Below are positions 63,171 through 64,000 of a stretch of DNA of 64,000 nt, piece by piece. Positions within the stretch are counted from its first letter, which is position 1. Every line of letters begins with the position of its first letter. A program made the position numbers and the translations under genes. The notes beneath the pieces were generated by a model that searched no databases, was not told the DNA's origin, and saw only the letters and a program-made list of their open reading frames with translations. The stretch comes from CAWBQO01 sp963790965 (lineage in GTDB: Bacteria > Bacteroidota > Rhodothermia > Rhodothermales > DASSAV01), in the NCBI GenBank assembly GCA_963790965.1, contig CAWBQO010000006.1, positions 310,001 to 374,000 of the forward strand. Reading direction: 5' to 3'.

Positions 63171-64000
63171 CTACAATCCCCCGAAGATCGCCTCGCCGTC
63201 GAGGTAAGTCGCTTCGACGCGCGCCTGCAGGATCTCCCGGTCGGGAACGGTCATGATGTCTTTGCTCAAGACGACGAAATCCGCGCGCTTACCGGGTTCA
63301 ATCGATCCTACTTCATCTTCCGCGAAGCCGGCATACGCCGCGTCGAGCGTGAAAGCCCTCAGCGCTTCGGCGCGCGTAAACCGCTGCTCGGGCATCCAGC
63401 CGCCGTCCGGCTCGCCATTGGCGTCCTGCCGTGTCACGGCCGCATAGAACCCGAGCAGCGGATCGACGCGCTCCACCGGAAAGTCGGATCCAAACGGAAC
63501 GCGAACGCCCTCATCGAGGAAGGACCGCCAGGCGTAGGCCCCTTTGAGTCGCTCCGGCCCAAGCCGCTCTTCCGCCCACGGCATGTCGCTCGTAGCGTGC
63601 GTCGGTTGCATCGACGCAAGAACGCCGAGGGTCTTGAAGCGAGGAACGTCTTCGGGCGAGACGATCTGCGCGTGCTCGACGCGGTGCCGGCCCGGCCCCT
63701 GCCCCGCCCTCCCGAACGCTTGCTCATAGGCATCGAGCACCGTCCGAACGCCCCGGTCGCCAATCGCGTGGGTGTTGACCTGAAGGCCGCACCCGATCGC
63801 GCGGGCCACGATGCCGGTCAGCGTCGCGGTGTCGTACTGCAGCAGACCAAGGTTTCCCGGATCGTCCGTGTACGGCTCGAGCAGCGCTGCCCCCCGGCTA
63901 CCAAGCGCGCCGTCGATGTAGAGCTTGAGCGAGCGAACGTCGAGGCGGCCCGTCGTGTCGTGGAATGGTCCCTGTGCGCAGATCGCGTCCTGCGTCGGGC
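63171..64000 (-). CDS. Amidohydrolase, YtcJ-like (5' end outside window)
   Basis: The C-terminal part of a metal-dependent amidohydrolase of the amidohydrolase_3/YtcJ group. Visible motifs are LKLYIDGALGSRGAALLEPY, VNTHAIGDRGVRTVLDAYEQ with metal-binding His, RVEHAQIV, PFGSDFPVERVDPLLGFY with the catalytic Asp, and a C-terminal DEVGSIEPGKRADFVVLSKD. The frame is open to the end of the window, so the N-terminal metal site (HxH) lies outside. The substrate is unknown. The stop at 63171 is 93 bases from the small membrane protein start. Confidence 0.9.
   Translation of the reverse strand, partial: PTQDAICAQGPFHDTTGRLDVRSLKLYIDGALGSRGAALLEPYTDDPGNLGLLQYDTATLTGIVARAIGCGLQVNTHAIGDRGVRTVLDAYEQAFGRAGQGPGRHRVEHAQIVSPEDVPRFKTLGVLASMQPTHATSDMPWAEERLGPERLKGAYAWRSFLDEGVRVPFGSDFPVERVDPLLGFYAAVTRQDANGEPDGGWMPEQRFTRAEALRAFTLDAAYAGFAEDEVGSIEPGKRADFVVLSKDIMTVPDREILQARVEATYLDGEAIFGGL

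Overview
The window is a GC-rich (low-60s percent by eye), gene-dense bacterial chromosome segment. The gene set points to the Bacteroidota/Rhodothermota side of the tree, most likely a Rhodothermales-like organism, with moderate confidence. The evidence is a NagB-LmbE fusion of the Bacteroidetes type, paired MacB-like permeases, M13, M19 and M3 secreted peptidases, DUF1206, two-barrel outer-membrane proteins and weak Shine-Dalgarno signals. No phage or conjugative module and no recognisable transposase is present.

Layout. 0-10 kb: the end of one and all of a second MacB/FtsX-type permease, M19 dipeptidase, MscS channel, M13 metallopeptidase, radical SAM protein, thioredoxin-like protein and CBS protein. 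10-16 kb: initiator tRNA, DUF1206 protein, outer-membrane protein and lipoprotein, then a striking tandem array of seven tRNA-Pro 3'-half copies behind an intact tRNA-Pro(CGG). 16-29 kb: frameshifted acyl-CoA synthetase, OsmC, ilvD, a SCO-like/SCO1/PCuAC copper-delivery operon, clpB, a receiver protein and smc. 29-38.5 kb: NagB-LmbE fusion, tmRNA, LysM transglycosylase, a YhbY-like protein with no standard start codon and an ECF sigma factor. This block is bounded by two inverted clusters of dispersed repeats. 38.5-50.6 kb: M3 peptidase, SGNH esterase, RNA ligase, DsbA-like protein, Mn catalase, TspO, Mrr endonuclease, DUF2164, pheA and an AsnB-like protein. 50.6-52.1 kb: about 1.3 kb of 412-bp tandem repeats. 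52.1-64 kb: ftsX, GAF/SpoIIE phosphatase, a likely oriC, dnaA, dnaN, a two-domain ABC permease, orphan PAS and receiver proteins, a JmjC-type oxygenase and a truncated amidohydrolase.

Functional themes are replication and chromosome maintenance (oriC-dnaA-dnaN, smc), trans-translation and proteostasis (tmRNA, clpB, secreted peptidases), copper delivery to cytochrome oxidase, envelope biogenesis (LysM transglycosylase, ftsX, outer-membrane barrel) and oxidative-stress defence (OsmC, Mn catalase, DsbA-like). The most unusual item is the tRNA-Pro repeat array. It resembles in architecture the rtT repeats of the E. coli tyrT operon, but its repeats carry the whole variable-loop, T-arm and acceptor sequence and a GC-palindrome in place of the anticodon arm. 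Several intergenic repeat families (412-bp tandem, a ~169-bp MITE-like element, GC-rich inverted clusters) make the intergenic space unusually repeat-rich.
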